21,788 nucleotides of DNA from Anaerolineae bacterium. Lineage in GTDB: Bacteria; Chloroflexota; Anaerolineae; 4572-78; J111. The DNA lies in contig JAGRCC010000378.1 in the NCBI GenBank assembly GCA_020433785.1, forward strand, positions 1 through 21,788, given 5' to 3'. Positions 8,092-19,226 of the stretch are shown in pieces. The stretch's first letter is position 1. Every line of letters starts with the position of its first letter. The notes under the pieces are model-generated. The model ran no database searches. It had not been told where the DNA came from and saw only the letters and a list, made by a program, of their open reading frames with translations. Made by a program: the position numbers and the translations under genes.

Positions 8092-8709
8092 TTGCATCCA
8101 AAAATCGATCACCTTATTCGTTATGGGTTATTTCTAATGATGGTTAGTATACTTGGGGTTGGCTGCCAATCGCTGATGGGGGGCTATGAATTTAAGGGCA
8201 CTCAGTTAGACCCACCACTGTCGCTGCCGAATTTTGAGCTGATGAGCACCACGGGCGAACCGTTCCACCTCAGCGACACTGCCGGCAGTCTTACGTTGGT
8301 CTATTTCGGCTATACTTATTGCCCCGACGTGTGTCCGCTAACGATGGCTGACGTCAAGCAGGCTTTAGCTCAAATAGATAATACCGATCAGGTCAACGTC
8401 GTGTTTATCTCTGTCGACCCGGAGCGAGATACCCCGGAGGTATTGGCTCGATACCTTCAAGCCTTTGGTTCGGATTTTATTGGCTTGACCGATGATTTTG
8501 AAAAAACCCAGGACGTCATGGGCGCATTCGGCGCGTTTGCCGAGAAAGAGGAGGTAACTGACTCGGCCGCAGGCTATTTAGTCAGCCATACCTCCCGGCT
8601 GTACCTGCTCAGTCCCCAGGGCGAATTAATCCTAACCTATCCCTTTGGTTTTGAGCCGGATGACTTACGCGCCGACTTGGAATATTTACTCGAATCCGGC
8701 TCTGGCTAG
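8092..8709 (+). CDS. SCO1/SenC/PrrC-family copper-binding lipoprotein
   Basis: 205 aa from the TTG start (212 if GTG 8071 is used). The N-terminus has a short basic region, a hydrophobic stretch and GVGC (Cys25), a probable lipoprotein signal, so the protein should face outside the membrane. The thioredoxin-like fold of the SCO family follows: FGYTYCPDVCP with the copper-binding CxxxC (Cys77, Cys81), the VDPERDTPE segment, and the distal His166 in SHTSRLYL. Family members deliver copper to the CuA site of cytochrome c oxidase or act as thiol-disulfide reductases. No oxidase genes are in the window, so the partner is not visible. It is the only gene of its transcript here and converges on MCP1 with only 39 bp between stops and no clear terminator hairpin in the gap. 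Confidence 0.92.
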   Translation: MHPKIDHLIRYGLFLMMVSILGVGCQSLMGGYEFKGTQLDPPLSLPNFELMSTTGEPFHLSDTAGSLTLVYFGYTYCPDVCPLTMADVKQALAQIDNTDQVNVVFISVDPERDTPEVLARYLQAFGSDFIGLTDDFEKTQDVMGAFGAFAEKEEVTDSAAGYLVSHTSRLYLLSPQGELILTYPFGFEPDDLRADLEYLLESGSG

Positions 8710-8748
8710 CTTTTTAGATCACTTCTTGGTCTGTCGTTAACACCTATA

Positions 8749-11172
8749 TTAATAAGAATGATAGCCATTCCCATTGACGAAAGCTGGTTCGCCTCTCACT
8801 TCTTTGGCTTGGATAGCTTGATAAAGGGGCAATGCCTCTGTATCAGATACTACGTCATTCAGTTTAAATCGAGCCACAACTTTCTTTAGGTTTTGAGCCA
8901 TTTCGCTAAGTGTTTGAGCGGAAGAGTTAATTGACTGCATCTGTTCGCCAATCTCTTCCACTGAGCCGCTAACCTGTTCTACAGCAGCACTGTTTTCCTC
9001 GCTGACATTGGCAACGTTGTCCACAACTTGAGAGACCTCATTGGAGCTGGCGGCCATCTCTTCAGTAGCGGCACTGTTCTCTTCTACTACTGCGGAGACC
9101 GACAACATGTTATTGGCCAGTTCCTTTGAAGAAGCGCTCATCTGGTGCGCAGCCGTGGAAATCTCGTTAACCTGATCACCCACTGCTTCCACGGCTTTGA
9201 GAATGTCCGCTAGGGCCTGACCCGCCTCATTAGCTCGACTGACACCGCTTTCGACCTCGGTGGCGCCATCCTCCATAGCCGTCACGGCTTCAGCCACCGT
9301 CTGCTGAATAGCCCGGATAAGATCCGCTATCTCGCCGGTCGCACTGGTGGACTTTTCCGCCAGCTTGCGGACTTCATCGGCGACAACGGCGAAGCCCTTG
9401 CCGTGTTCTCCGGCCCGAGCCGCTTCGATGGCCGCGTTGAGGGCAAGCAGGTTAGTTTGTGAGGCAATGTCGTCGATGGTTTCAATAATAGCCCCAATTT
9501 GTTGAGACCGTTGACCCATTTCCTGGACTTTTTGTGCTGAGAGACCCACTTTGGTTTTGATACTGTGCATTCCTCGAATGGTATCATCAACGATGTCGAA
9601 GCCGTGGCGAGCGGTCTGGGCAGCATTCAAAGCGCCGCTGGCTCCGGCCTGCGCATTAGCAGCAACCTGTTGAACAGCAGAGCTAATCTGATGAGCAATG
9701 TCAGCCGACTTACCTATAGCCATAGCCTGTTCTTGAGCACCTTGAGCCACCCCATCAATGGCGCGGGCAATCTGATCAATCGACGTTTTATTTTGTAAAG
9801 CTGACTCAGCTTGCTGTTGCGCTCCGAAGGCTAGTTGCTGCATTGTAATAGTAATCTGGCTGGAAGTTTGGCTAGTATGCTCAACGGTTGACGCCAAATG
9901 AGTTGAGGCTACATCCAGGTGAGCCGCATCGTTGACAATATCTTGAACCATCTGATTTAGATGGCCTGTCATCTCATCAAAGGCCATTCCTGTAGCTTGC
10001 AGACGGGTAAGAATCGTGTTGAAGACTTGCCCTAACAGTCCCACTTCGTCTCCACTGTCAACAGTCAGGGGCTGGGACTGAATGGAGAATTTCCGAGTTA
10101 AATCTCCTTGAGCTAAGCCGTTCATTTCCGTAGCAAGAAGGTGGAGATCGACGTTTGCCACTTGCTTAGCTGTCTTAATAACCCGATTTAGGGGTTGAGT
10201 AATTCCTCTGGTAATAACCATAGCCAAGACTAAACCAACAACGAAAGCCACAACCATAATAACAGTTAAAATGGTCATGCTTTGAATGACCAAGCTCTTT
10301 GTCGCTGTGTTTTTGGTGTGAAAATCGGCTTGAATACTGGTCGATATGTTTGAAGCCGTTTGGCGAATTTGCGGCCCGATGACATCAAGTTGGGTGTGGA
10401 TCAATTCGTTTTGTCGAGCGTAATCACTGCGCAGGGTAGCAAAGCCCTCAGCATACTGATCAATCGTCGCCGCCGCTTCGTCCGTCAATTTGCGCCAGTC
10501 CGCATCCTGTATATCAATCTCCAAGGAGGCGACCCCCGCCTTTGCGTCAGCATAACCCTGCTCGAACTTATCAATCCAGCTCTCATCCCCGTGTTCAAGA
10601 TAGCGAAAGGCGTCGAATCGCATCAGTTCCAGCGCTTCGTTAACTTGTAAAGCATGGTAAGCAATTTCGAAATCGTTGTTATCAAACGCCGCTTGCGCCA
10701 ATTGGTTTAACTTTTGCTGAGCCAGCGGCCCCTGAATATCCAGGATAGAGCTAATGGTTTGATTGCGGTCATCAATCAGCTCAGTGATTTCAATAAAGGT
10801 GGATTTGTAGGATTGGGCGCCGGTTTTAACCTGACCTAGCATTTCAACCCGTTGCGGATCGGTAATTTTTGTATCGGCTTCAGATAAGAGCGTTTCAAAG
10901 TCAGTCAGTGCTTCCTGATACTGGGTCAACTCTTCGGATTTTTGGTCACGGATATATTTGTTGGCGTAAAAACGGACTTGCAATATCTTAGACTCTATCT
11001 GATCGGCCAAATGCTGGTCAACAGCCAGATTATCGGCCAAATCAGAAACCGTACCCTCAATCGTATGGAGTCGGACCATGGCTACCCCACCGATCAGGAT
11101 CATCAGGGCCAGTGCGATAAAATTTCCGACTAAGATTTTTGTTCCGATAGAGAAGTTTTTGAAAATGTTCAT
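8749..11172 (-). CDS. Methyl-accepting chemotaxis protein MCP1 (all-helical sensor)
   Basis: 807 aa. TM1 is about 13-33, an extracytoplasmic all-helical domain of about 264 residues spans 34-297 (resembling helical bimodular or double four-helix sensors), and TM2 is about 298-321. A HAMP-like segment follows ([22 protein letters not shown]), then a long coiled-coil signalling domain. The tip [20 protein letters not shown] binds CheA/CheW in this superfamily. Some 180 residues follow the tip, a longer arm than in E. coli receptors. The C-terminus is a loose linker ending in VNGNGYHSY. The sensor half is nearly the same as in MCP2: residues 41-80 match at 37 of 40 positions. The TM2-proximal linker differs; MCP2 has two clear HAMPs, while MCP1 has one clear HAMP plus an unusual stretch. 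The ligand is unknown. GGGGA precedes the ATG by 7 nt. Confidence 0.95.
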   Translation of the reverse strand: MNIFKNFSIGTKILVGNFIALALMILIGGVAMVRLHTIEGTVSDLADNLAVDQHLADQIESKILQVRFYANKYIRDQKSEELTQYQEALTDFETLLSEADTKITDPQRVEMLGQVKTGAQSYKSTFIEITELIDDRNQTISSILDIQGPLAQQKLNQLAQAAFDNNDFEIAYHALQVNEALELMRFDAFRYLEHGDESWIDKFEQGYADAKAGVASLEIDIQDADWRKLTDEAAATIDQYAEGFATLRSDYARQNELIHTQLDVIGPQIRQTASNISTSIQADFHTKNTATKSLVIQSMTILTVIMVVAFVVGLVLAMVITRGITQPLNRVIKTAKQVANVDLHLLATEMNGLAQGDLTRKFSIQSQPLTVDSGDEVGLLGQVFNTILTRLQATGMAFDEMTGHLNQMVQDIVNDAAHLDVASTHLASTVEHTSQTSSQITITMQQLAFGAQQQAESALQNKTSIDQIARAIDGVAQGAQEQAMAIGKSADIAHQISSAVQQVAANAQAGASGALNAAQTARHGFDIVDDTIRGMHSIKTKVGLSAQKVQEMGQRSQQIGAIIETIDDIASQTNLLALNAAIEAARAGEHGKGFAVVADEVRKLAEKSTSATGEIADLIRAIQQTVAEAVTAMEDGATEVESGVSRANEAGQALADILKAVEAVGDQVNEISTAAHQMSASSKELANNMLSVSAVVEENSAATEEMAASSNEVSQVVDNVANVSEENSAAVEQVSGSVEEIGEQMQSINSSAQTLSEMAQNLKKVVARFKLNDVVSDTEALPLYQAIQAKEVRGEPAFVNGNGYHSY

Positions 11173-11234
11173 ATTAAAGTCCCCAAAATTTTGGTTAGTA
11201 ATAACTGTTTAACATCCCCAAGACGGTATAGAAT

Positions 11235-11266
11235 TAATCAGATAATCGTAGGAGTAAACCATAAAA
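11235..11266 (-). promoter_or_regulatory. MCP upstream element, copy 1 (weakest)
   Basis: On the minus strand, TTTTATGGT (plus 11258-11266), 15 bp, then TCTGATTA (plus 11235-11242). Position and spacing equal those ahead of MCP2: about 63 bp from the start codon. The right half matches GCCGATAA at only 5/8. See the copies at 13825 and 19227. Confidence 0.4.
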
Positions 11267-11325
11267 ATCACATCAAAAACCACCAATTGATAACGAACCT
11301 GCCTTTTCAGCCGATGGGAAACATC

Positions 11326-13761
11326 TCAGTGGGTATGATGGTAGCCGTTGCCGTTGACTAAGATTGGCTTACGCTCCACTTCTTTGGGTTGGAAAGTGTC
11401 GGAACGGGGCAGAACCCCTGTACTAACGTCTACTTTTTTCAGTTTAAACTGAGCGATTGCTTCTTTTAGGCTTTGGGCCATCTCATTGAGGGTTTGGGCA
11501 GAGATGCTGACCTCCTGTACCTGAGAACCCATCTTCTCCACTGAGAAACTCACCTCTTCCACAGCGACACTGTTCTCTTGGCTTACCCGGGCGATGTTGT
11601 CCACAGTTTGAGAAACATCATTGGAACTGGCGGCCATCTCTTCAGTGGCGGCGCTGTTCTGTTCCACTACCGCCGAGACGCGCTCCATCGTCTGGACCAA
11701 TACCTTAGAAGAAGTGCTCATGTGTTGCGCGGCCAAGGAAATCTCTTTGACCTGGTCATCCACGGCTTCCACAGCTTTCAGGATACCCGCCAGAGCTTGG
11801 CCGGCCTCATTGGCTCGACCGACCCCGCTTTCCACCTCGGCGGCGCCATCCTCCATAGCCGTGACAGCCTCTGTAACTGCTAGCTGAATAGTCTGGATAA
11901 TATCAGCAATCTCGCCGGTCGCGGTGGTGGACTTCTCTGCCAGTTTGCGGACTTCATCGGCCACTACCGCAAAGCCTTTACCATGTTCCCCGGCCCGAGC
12001 TGCTTCGATAGCGGCATTCAGGGCGAGCAAGTTGGTTTGCGCGGAGATCTCTTCAATGGTGGCCACAATAGCCCCAATTTGTTGAGACCGTTGGCCCATT
12101 TCCTGTACCCTTTGCGCCGAAAGTCCCACTTTAGTCTTAATGGTCTCCATCCCCTGAATGGTATCATCAACAATGCTGGCTCCGCGACGAGCGGTCTCGG
12201 CAGCATTTGAGGCGCCGTTGGCACCGGCTTGGGCGTTGGCGGCTATTTGCTGGATACCTAGGCTAATCTGATTAGTGATGCTGGCTGATTCAGCCACAGC
12301 CGCCGCCTGTTCTTGAGCGCCGTGAGCTACGCCGTCAATGGCGCGGGCAATCTGGTCAATTGAAGCTTTAGTTTGTAGAGCTGAGGCAGATTGCTGCTGC
12401 GCGGCGGAAGCCAGTTGATGCATAGTAACTCTAATCTGGCTGGTAGCCTGGCCGGTCTGCTCGGCGGTGGCCGTCAATTGAGTAGAGGATCTGGCGACGT
12501 TCGTGGCGTTCTCAGTCATCTGCCCAACCAACTGGCGCAGGTGGGTGATCATTCTAGCCAGGGCATTACCCAATACATCTCGCTCCGATTTCGGTTCGAT
12601 GTCGGCGGTCAGGTCTCCTTGAGCAAGCCGGTCGGTAGCCGAGGCCATATATTTCAAATGAGCAATCATCTGTTGGAAAGCGGCCGCCATCCTACCTAGC
12701 TCATCATGGCTATCGACTTCCACCCACTGCTCCAAATCGCCTTCTGCAATACCGACCGCGGCGCTAGTTACGATATTTACCGTCCTGGCAATGGTACGGA
12801 CCAAGAAGAGGGCTATGACCGTGACCAACACAACGGCCACACCCATAATAATGCTTAAGATGATCCTACTTTGAACCACCAGACCCGTTGTCGCCATATT
12901 TTGGGCTTGAAAATCGGCTTGCACACTGGCCGATATATCTGAAGCAGTTTGGCGAATTTGCGGTCCGACTACATTCATTTGAGTTTCGATTAGTTCGTTC
13001 TGCCGAGAGTAATCATTATGCAGGGTAGCAAAACCCTCAGCATAGCGATCAATCCCTGCTACCGATTCATTCATCAGTTCGAGCCAGTCAGCGTCTTGTA
13101 TATTAACCTCCAAGGAGTCGATAGCTGCCTTTGCTTCACCATAATGCTCTTCGAACGTCCCGAACCAGATCTCGTTCCCGTGCTCGAGATAGCGGAAGGC
13201 ACTAAATCGCATCAGTTGCAGCGCTTCGCTAGCTTTCAAGGTATGGTAAACGACTGCGAAATCGTTTTTGTCAAAAGCTGCTTGGGCCAATTGATCTAAC
13301 TTTTTTTGAGCCAGTGGCCCCTCAACATCTAAGATGGTGCTAACAGTTTGATCGCGGTCAGTAATCAATTGCATGACTTCGGCAAAGGTAGTTTTGTAGA
13401 TTTGGGCGCCGGTTTCAATCTGGCGCAGCATTTCAACTCGTTCGGGTTTAGTGATTTTTGTATCGGCTTCAGTCAAGAGCGTTTCAAAGCCAGTCAGCGC
13501 TTCTTGGTACTGGGTCGTGTCTTTGGGCTTTTGGTCACGAATGTATTTGTTGGCGTAAAAACGGACCAGCAATATTTTAGACTCTATCTGGTCAGCCAAG
13601 TGCTGGTCAACAGCCAGGTTATCGGCCAAATCGGAAACTGTGTTTTCAATCGTATTGAGTCGGACGATGGCGACCCCCCCAACTAAGACCATCAGCGCTA
13701 GAGCAATGAAATTTCCAGCTAAGATTTTTGTTCCCACAGGTAAGTTTTTGAAAATGTTCAA
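11326..13761 (-). CDS. Methyl-accepting chemotaxis protein MCP2 (all-helical sensor, tandem HAMP)
   Basis: 811 aa, a paralogue of MCP1 directly upstream of it; the 153-bp gap carries the MCP1 upstream element. TM1 is at about 13-33, then an all-helical extracytoplasmic domain, and TM2 at about 300-322. Two HAMP units follow in series ([20 protein letters not shown] and [21 protein letters not shown]), then the signalling coiled coil with the tip [17 protein letters not shown]. The tail ends [10 protein letters not shown]. The start codon is TTG. It is supported by a GGGGGGA Shine-Dalgarno and by alignment with MCP1, where the same codon is ATG in MNIFKN. MCP2 resembles MCP3 and MCP4 more than MCP1 in its HAMP region, so one of the pair has probably had that segment replaced after duplication. 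The signal sensed is unknown. Confidence 0.95.
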   Translation of the reverse strand: MNIFKNLPVGTKILAGNFIALALMVLVGGVAIVRLNTIENTVSDLADNLAVDQHLADQIESKILLVRFYANKYIRDQKPKDTTQYQEALTGFETLLTEADTKITKPERVEMLRQIETGAQIYKTTFAEVMQLITDRDQTVSTILDVEGPLAQKKLDQLAQAAFDKNDFAVVYHTLKASEALQLMRFSAFRYLEHGNEIWFGTFEEHYGEAKAAIDSLEVNIQDADWLELMNESVAGIDRYAEGFATLHNDYSRQNELIETQMNVVGPQIRQTASDISASVQADFQAQNMATTGLVVQSRIILSIIMGVAVVLVTVIALFLVRTIARTVNIVTSAAVGIAEGDLEQWVEVDSHDELGRMAAAFQQMIAHLKYMASATDRLAQGDLTADIEPKSERDVLGNALARMITHLRQLVGQMTENATNVARSSTQLTATAEQTGQATSQIRVTMHQLASAAQQQSASALQTKASIDQIARAIDGVAHGAQEQAAAVAESASITNQISLGIQQIAANAQAGANGASNAAETARRGASIVDDTIQGMETIKTKVGLSAQRVQEMGQRSQQIGAIVATIEEISAQTNLLALNAAIEAARAGEHGKGFAVVADEVRKLAEKSTTATGEIADIIQTIQLAVTEAVTAMEDGAAEVESGVGRANEAGQALAGILKAVEAVDDQVKEISLAAQHMSTSSKVLVQTMERVSAVVEQNSAATEEMAASSNDVSQTVDNIARVSQENSVAVEEVSFSVEKMGSQVQEVSISAQTLNEMAQSLKEAIAQFKLKKVDVSTGVLPRSDTFQPKEVERKPILVNGNGYHHTH

Positions 13762-13824
13762 GTTAAAATCCCCCCAAGTATATCAATAGTAACACTTGAT
13801 CAAAAGATGCAGACCTATAGATAG

Positions 13825-13869
13825 TTATCGGATAATGGAGGAGTTAGACCATAAAAGGTACGTAAAGAT
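13825..13869 (-). promoter_or_regulatory. MCP upstream element, copy 2
   Basis: On the minus strand, TTTTATGGT (plus 13848-13856), 15 bp, then TCCGATAA (plus 13825-13832; 7/8 to the sigma-28 -10 GCCGATAA). An extra block, ATCTTTACGTA (plus 13859-13869), is shared with the MCP4 copy. It lies 64 bp from the MCP2 start. Confidence 0.5.
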
Positions 13870-13986
13870 TGGGCAATGACTAACATAGCTGTCTAGGTCG
13901 ATTAAGGTTGGGGAGTGGGGCTGGTTATAATGCAAATGCTGATATATCTATGGTTAGTGGAGGTTATGGAGGGCAAAATGTGTAAG

Positions 13987-14023
13987 GTATGATGGTTACG
14001 ACGGCTATCCGTAACCATCATAC
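13987..14023 (-). terminator. Strong stem-loop downstream of MCP3
   Basis: A perfect 14-bp stem, GTATGATGGTTACG (13987-14000) with its complement (14010-14023), and a 9-nt loop, about 42 nt past the MCP3 stop. No clear U-tract follows on the minus strand, so it may be a factor-assisted terminator or an RNA-stabilising hairpin. Confidence 0.55.
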
Positions 14024-14064
14024 TAATAAGTGAAAACTTAACAGGTGGTGTATTTAACCCGGTA

Positions 14065-16119
14065 TCAATATGTGTAAAAGCCGTTGCCATTGACCAGCAG
14101 CGACTCGACTATCACGTCTTTATCTTGAACAAACGCGGCGCGAACTGATTCATCCGTCTCTTTAGTATTGAGTTTAAAATGGGTCGCTGTTTCTTTCAGG
14201 CCTTGGGCCATCTCATTGAGGGTTTGAGCCGAGATGCTTACCTCTTGGACCTGAGTCCCCATCTTTTCTATCGAGGAACTGACTTCTTCCACAGCGGCGC
14301 TGTTCTCCTGGCTCACCCGAGCGATGTTGTCAACGGCTTGGGAGACCTCATTGGAGCCGGCCGCCATCTCTTCAGCGGCAGCACTGTTCTCTTCCACCAC
14401 TGCCGAGACGCGTTCCATCGCCTGGACCAGTACCTTGGAAGAAGTGCTCATATGTTGCGCGGCGAAGGAAATCTCTTTGACCTGGTCATCGACGGCTTCA
14501 ACAGCGCTGAGGATGCCGGCCAGAGCTTGGCCGGCTTCATTAGCTCGACCGACCCCCTTTTCAACCTCGGCCGCGCCATCTTCCATCGCCGTAACAGCTT
14601 CCGTAACCGATTGTTGGATCACCTTAACCAGATTGATAATTTCTTCCGTGGCGTGACTTGATTTTTCCGCCAGCTTGCTGACCTCATCGGCGACAACAGC
14701 GAAGCCCTTGCCGTGTTCCCCAGCCCGAGCCGCCTCGACGGCCGCATTGAGGGCCAGTAGGTTAGTTTGCGCGGCAATGTCTTCAATGGTGGCCACAATG
14801 GCCCCAATCTGGTGGGACCGCTGGCCCATTTCCTCCACCCTTTGCGCCGAAAGACCCACTTTCGTCTTAATGGTTTGCATCCCCCGAATGGTGTCATCAA
14901 CGATGCCGGCCCCATGGCGAGCGGTCTGAGCGGCATTCGTTGCCCCACTGGCGCCGGCCTGTGCGTTGGCGGTTATCTGCTGGATAGCCAGGCTAATCTG
15001 ATTGGTGATATCAGCGGATTCAGCCACAGCGACAGCCTGTTCTTGAGCGCCTTGAGCCACCCCGTCAATAGCTTGGGCAATCTGATCAATTGAAGCTTTG
15101 GTTTGCAAGGCTGAGAAGGATTGCTGTTGCGCCGCGGTGGTAAGCTGCCGCATCGTCGCACCAATCTGATTAATCGCCTGGCCCGTGTCGTCGGCCGTGA
15201 TCGCCAGTTGATCTGAGGCCAAATTAACGCGGTTGGCGCTGTTGGATAATTGGCCAATCAACGCGCGCCAGTTAGCTACCATTTGGTTAAAGGATTTCCC
15301 CAGTATATCTCGCTCTGATTGGATAGTAACCTCAACCGTTAGATCGCCGCCAGCTAAATGTTCGGCAGCCCTGGATACATCTTGGATGTAACTGGTAATC
15401 TTTCCAAAGGATTTGGCTAACTGTCCGATTTCATCTTGAGAATCGATGTCCAATGTAACGCTCGTATCTCCTTGGGCCAGTTGATGACCTACGCGTACAA
15501 TTTGTTTCAAGGGATGCAGGATAGACAGTATCATCCAGAGCATGAGTCCAAACAGTACCAACCCGATCAAAGGGATGATATAAAGAAAATTCAACAGCCA
15601 ATTGATTTTCTGTTCAGCTTCAATCTGAAATCCCAAAACCACATCATTAGCTTTGGTTAGAAGGTCTTCGTTATGGTTTACAATGTACTCCATGGCTTGC
15701 AAAAATTCCGGCTGCTGAGGGTCTAATTGTTGTAGCGATTGAATAGAGGTATAGAACGGGCCCCACGCCTCAGCCTCGGCGGCTAACTTGGGCTGCATCG
15801 CCGTCGAGGCCGGCGGCAATCCGGTCTCTGCATCACCATTCGTTAAACCCTCCAGCGACTGATCGAATAACCGGCTGGCGGTCTCCATTTCTTCCTTAGC
15901 CTGTTGATCACCCAGTTCATACAACAACGCGTGTTTGCTCATTTTTTGGGACAGCATGCGTTGCCGTCCGGCCACGTTGATCACCAGGGCGTCGGTCCTC
16001 TGTTGATTCAATATCACCACAACCCCAATAATTTCAATAAAAATCAGCCCGAGCAACAAGCTGACCGTTAAACCTAATTTATGCTGTAGACTTTTGTAGA
16101 AAAAACTAGGGAAAATCAT
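14065..16119 (-). CDS. Methyl-accepting chemotaxis protein MCP3 (PilJ-type sensor, tandem HAMP)
   Basis: 684 aa from ATG 16119. TM1 is about 17-37 and TM2 about 175-200. The extracytoplasmic region begins with [12 protein letters not shown] (49-60), the signature of the type IV pili MCP N-terminal (PilJ) domain, related to the P-box of nitrate/nitrite sensors. Two HAMP units follow ([42 protein letters not shown]), then the signalling hairpin with tip [14 protein letters not shown] and a tail ending VNGNGFYTY. PilJ-type receptors in other bacteria control twitching through a Chp/Pil system, so a link to surface motility is possible but inferred. An in-frame GTG at 16122 lies 3 nt from AGGAG; the ATG at 16119 has a 6-nt spacing and is preferred. 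I find no copy of the MCP upstream element here, so it may be read through from MCP4. Confidence 0.95.
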   Translation of the reverse strand: MIFPSFFYKSLQHKLGLTVSLLLGLIFIEIIGVVVILNQQRTDALVINVAGRQRMLSQKMSKHALLYELGDQQAKEEMETASRLFDQSLEGLTNGDAETGLPPASTAMQPKLAAEAEAWGPFYTSIQSLQQLDPQQPEFLQAMEYIVNHNEDLLTKANDVVLGFQIEAEQKINWLLNFLYIIPLIGLVLFGLMLWMILSILHPLKQIVRVGHQLAQGDTSVTLDIDSQDEIGQLAKSFGKITSYIQDVSRAAEHLAGGDLTVEVTIQSERDILGKSFNQMVANWRALIGQLSNSANRVNLASDQLAITADDTGQAINQIGATMRQLTTAAQQQSFSALQTKASIDQIAQAIDGVAQGAQEQAVAVAESADITNQISLAIQQITANAQAGASGATNAAQTARHGAGIVDDTIRGMQTIKTKVGLSAQRVEEMGQRSHQIGAIVATIEDIAAQTNLLALNAAVEAARAGEHGKGFAVVADEVSKLAEKSSHATEEIINLVKVIQQSVTEAVTAMEDGAAEVEKGVGRANEAGQALAGILSAVEAVDDQVKEISFAAQHMSTSSKVLVQAMERVSAVVEENSAAAEEMAAGSNEVSQAVDNIARVSQENSAAVEEVSSSIEKMGTQVQEVSISAQTLNEMAQGLKETATHFKLNTKETDESVRAAFVQDKDVIVESLLVNGNGFYTY

Positions 16120-16125
16120 CACTTA

Positions 16126-16130
16126 CTCCT
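16126..16130 (-). promoter_or_regulatory. Ribosome binding site deciding the MCP3 start
   Basis: AGGAG on the minus strand lies 6 nt from the ATG at 16119 and only 3 nt from the GTG at 16122, so the ATG is the likely start. Confidence 0.6.
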
Positions 16131-16267
16131 AATATGATTGGTCTATACAATGGCTACTTGCCCGCCAAGGACATCAGCCCCACCGTAATAAAATTTTCTA
16201 AGATAGTTGAGCGACAATTGCCTATTTCCCTCTCGATTTGACAAGGACTCTCCCTCTCGTGACCACT

Positions 16268-16309
16268 GACCGCCAAAGTTGCCTGGTGCGGCCTATTTTT
16301 TTGGCGGTC
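16268..16309 (-). terminator. Inverted repeat downstream of MCP4
   Basis: A perfect 10-bp inverted repeat, GACCGCCAAA (16268-16277) and TTTGGCGGTC (16300-16309), with a 22-nt loop. It lies about 55 nt past the MCP4 stop in the 245-bp MCP4-MCP3 gap. There is no U-tract, so an intrinsic terminator is doubtful; an attenuating or processing hairpin is as likely. Confidence 0.4.
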
Positions 16310-16364
16310 CGCTGGCCGAAGGGGCCCTCGCTGGCTAATTTAGATCAAATTCAACGGGTGTCCG

Positions 16365-19112
16365 CTAGCGACTATACCCGTTCCCGTTCACCAGACTGAC
16401 CTCAGGTCGTAACACCTGGCCTTGGCCGGTATCGTAGCGAACAGGTTCAGGGAGATCTGATCCGGGAGCGTTGAGTTTGAAGTGGCTCACCGCTGCCGTT
16501 AGGCTTTGAGCCATCGTATTGAGAATTTGGGCCGAATCACTGACCTCATGGACCTGGGCGCTCATCTCTTCCGACGCGGCGCTCACCTGTTCCACTGCGG
16601 CGCTGTTTTCTTCGCTCACGCGGGCGACGCCATCGACGGCTTGGGCAACCTCGCTGGCGCTGGCCGCTATTTCTTCAGCGGCGGCGCTGTTCTCTTCAAC
16701 AACGGCCGATACGCTCTCCATCACACTCACCAATTCATTAGACGAAATGGTCATCTGCTGCGCGGCTGTCGAAATCTCTGTGACCTGCGTCCCTACGGCT
16801 TCAACCGCCTCAAGAATGTCGACCAGCGCCCGACCGGCGTCATTGGCCCGGCTAACCCCGTTTTCCACCTCGTTAGCGCCCATTTCCATGGCCGAAACCG
16901 CTTCCGTAACCGACTGCTGAATATCCTTAACCAGGCGGGTGATCTCGTCCGTAGCGTTGGCCGATTTTTCCGCCAGTTTGCGTACTTCATCGGCTACCAC
17001 GGCGAAGCCTTTGCCGTGTTCACCGGCTCGAGCCGCTTCGATGGCCGCATTGAGAGCCAGTAGATTCGTTTGCGAGGCAATATCATCGATCGTTTCCACA
17101 ATAGCCCCAATCTGTTCAGACCGGTGGCCCATCTCCTGCACCTTTTGCGCCGAAACACCCACTTTGGCCTTGATACTGTGCATCCCTTGGATCGTATCCT
17201 CAACAATGTTGGCCCCGTGGCGAGCCGTCTGAGCGGCATTCGAAGCGCCGTTGGCGCCGGCTTGAGCGTTGGCCGTCACCTGTTGAATCGCCGTGTCCAT
17301 TTGATGGGCAATATGAGCGGACCGGGAAATGGCTTCGGCTTGTTCTTGAGCGCCTAGAGCGATGCCGTCAATGGCCTGGGTCACTTGTTCAATGGATGAT
17401 TTAGTGTATACCGCTGAGTCGGATTGCTGCTGCGCCCCGGCCGCTAACTGTTGAATGGTCACACTAATCTGGTTCGTTGCCTCACTGGCCTGTTCGGCCA
17501 CGCTGGATAGTTGGCCGGAAGCTGCGCCCAGATTCGCGGCATTGTGAGTCACTTGGGCCATGGTATTACGCAGGCTGTTGATCATATCGTGAAAAGCCCG
17601 GCCCAGTGCATCTCGCTCCGAGCGGGGTTCAATGGTGACAGTCAGGTTACCTTGCGCCAGCCGATCAGCCGTCTGCCCCATCTCTTTGAAATAGGTGATC
17701 ATTTCATTAAAAGCCTGAGCCATTAACCCGATCTCATTACGGCTGTCGATCTGAACATTTTGGTCAATATCGCCTTGCGCCAGCCCCTTAGCGGCGTTGG
17801 CCATGGCAATCAGCGGGCGGGTAACTTTCCGAGCTATCATAAAAGCGAGCACGATGACCACCAGCATCACGATGACCACCAGCCCGATGATCGTGTTGCG
17901 GAGGGTGTTGGCTGCCGCAAACAGTTCGGCCTGATTTTGCTTGGCGTTGAGCGACCAATTCAAACCGGGTATTTCCAAAGGCCTGTGGGCAATAATGGTA
18001 GCCTGGCCTAGATAGTCGGTAATAGTTTTGACCCCCGTTTCGCCGGCCGCCGAGGCTCGGGTAGCGGCTGTGTCCACCTTTTGTTTAAAGATAGTCGACT
18101 CCTCACTAAAGCGAGAGTCCGATCGCAGTAAAAAATCGTCCGAGCTAATCAGAATCGTCTCGCCGGTTTCGCCTAAACCGGATCGCTCTTGCATCAAGGC
18201 GTTAATCCGATCAAGGGGCATCTGAAAAACAAGGACGCCCACCCGCTCCATCCCATCAAAAATCGGCGAGGCGATAAATGCAGCCGGGGCATTATATGAG
18301 GGATAATAATTTTCAAAGTCGGCCAGATAAATAAAGTTAGGATCGGTGGCCTCATTGGCGGCGCGGAAAGCTTTAGCAATATTGGTGTTACTATAAGGCC
18401 CCGTCAACAAACTGGTGCCGTAATCGACCTCTTTGAAAACCGTGTAGACAATATGCCCTGTCTCCGAGTCAACCAGAAAGATATCATAATACCCAAACTC
18501 TTCCAGAAAGTGGCGGATAATGGGGTGGTAACGCTGATGGATTTGGCTATAACGGCTCCCATCTTTGGCCTCGTTTAAGAGATATTTCTGGCCCGTTAGT
18601 TGGGGATTGTCGGCGATGTAGAGATATTGAGCCATTTGAACTTGCGGGTCGGTCGGGAAATAGGTATCTAAGCTGACCGGTTCTTGGAGATTGGGGGTTA
18701 GTCGGGCCAAATATTCATTCTGGTAATAGTCGCGCAAAACCTTCAATTTATCATCCGTAAGTGGCGGCTCATCACCGAAGCTATGGAACGCCGTTTTGAA
18801 CTCGCTCATGGCTTCCACAATCATCCGGTCCTCAGATAGCGTGCTCACTTGACTGTCAATTCGACTAAAATAGTTCTCAATTTGGATGGCTTTGATTTCG
18901 CGCACCGCGATCAGCTTATTCGTAGCCTCGGTTTCGATCGCCGATCTGGCGTTGAAATAGGTGATGACCCCGGCCGCAATGAGCGGAACTAAGGCTATCA
19001 CCAGCAACAAGCCCATTAACTGCGCTTGCAACGAGCCGCTAAGGGCATTGAATAGAGACGCTCTTTTTGGGGAGCCTGGCATTAAGTTAACTGCTTCTAG
19101 CTGGTGATCCAT
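16365..19112 (-). CDS. Methyl-accepting chemotaxis protein MCP4 (Cache-type sensor, tandem HAMP)
   Basis: 915 aa, the first and largest of the four receptors. TM1 is about 32-52 and TM2 about 408-427. The intervening 355 residues look like a double Cache (dCache) small-molecule sensor: a long N-terminal helix, then alpha/beta segments including [19 protein letters not shown] and [19 protein letters not shown]. Two HAMP units follow ([41 protein letters not shown]), then the signalling hairpin with [17 protein letters not shown]. The tail ends VNGNGYSR. dCache receptors commonly bind amino acids, organic acids or polyamines; the ligand cannot be read here. AGGAG is 13 nt from the ATG, which is long, but no better start is seen. 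A copy of the MCP upstream element lies 115 bp ahead. Confidence 0.95.
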   Translation of the reverse strand: MDHQLEAVNLMPGSPKRASLFNALSGSLQAQLMGLLLVIALVPLIAAGVITYFNARSAIETEATNKLIAVREIKAIQIENYFSRIDSQVSTLSEDRMIVEAMSEFKTAFHSFGDEPPLTDDKLKVLRDYYQNEYLARLTPNLQEPVSLDTYFPTDPQVQMAQYLYIADNPQLTGQKYLLNEAKDGSRYSQIHQRYHPIIRHFLEEFGYYDIFLVDSETGHIVYTVFKEVDYGTSLLTGPYSNTNIAKAFRAANEATDPNFIYLADFENYYPSYNAPAAFIASPIFDGMERVGVLVFQMPLDRINALMQERSGLGETGETILISSDDFLLRSDSRFSEESTIFKQKVDTAATRASAAGETGVKTITDYLGQATIIAHRPLEIPGLNWSLNAKQNQAELFAAANTLRNTIIGLVVIVMLVVIVLAFMIARKVTRPLIAMANAAKGLAQGDIDQNVQIDSRNEIGLMAQAFNEMITYFKEMGQTADRLAQGNLTVTIEPRSERDALGRAFHDMINSLRNTMAQVTHNAANLGAASGQLSSVAEQASEATNQISVTIQQLAAGAQQQSDSAVYTKSSIEQVTQAIDGIALGAQEQAEAISRSAHIAHQMDTAIQQVTANAQAGANGASNAAQTARHGANIVEDTIQGMHSIKAKVGVSAQKVQEMGHRSEQIGAIVETIDDIASQTNLLALNAAIEAARAGEHGKGFAVVADEVRKLAEKSANATDEITRLVKDIQQSVTEAVSAMEMGANEVENGVSRANDAGRALVDILEAVEAVGTQVTEISTAAQQMTISSNELVSVMESVSAVVEENSAAAEEIAASASEVAQAVDGVARVSEENSAAVEQVSAASEEMSAQVHEVSDSAQILNTMAQSLTAAVSHFKLNAPGSDLPEPVRYDTGQGQVLRPEVSLVNGNGYSR

Positions 19113-19226
19113 TTATTTTGTTTTTCTCCTGAGATGAATCCTGAGTCTAACTACTTGTTAGACAACTTAGGGGCTGCCAATAGAAATGGTCAGAGTGAGC
19201 CTCTTCCATAGATACGTATCATATAC

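Larger units (their letters stand above)
13762..14064. other. Gene-free spacer between MCP3 and MCP2
   Basis: 303 bp without a supported ORF. It holds the MCP2 upstream element (13825-13869) and a strong hairpin downstream of MCP3 (13987-14023). I see nothing recognisable in between. A 62-codon minus-strand frame here has no Shine-Dalgarno and no homology I recognise. Confidence 0.6.

Noticed and set aside
14179..17063. Several 100-185-aa plus-strand ORFs opposite the MCP genes
   Set aside because: Similar antisense frames recur in all four MCP genes because the signalling domain sequence is conserved. They are shadows, with no independent start signals.
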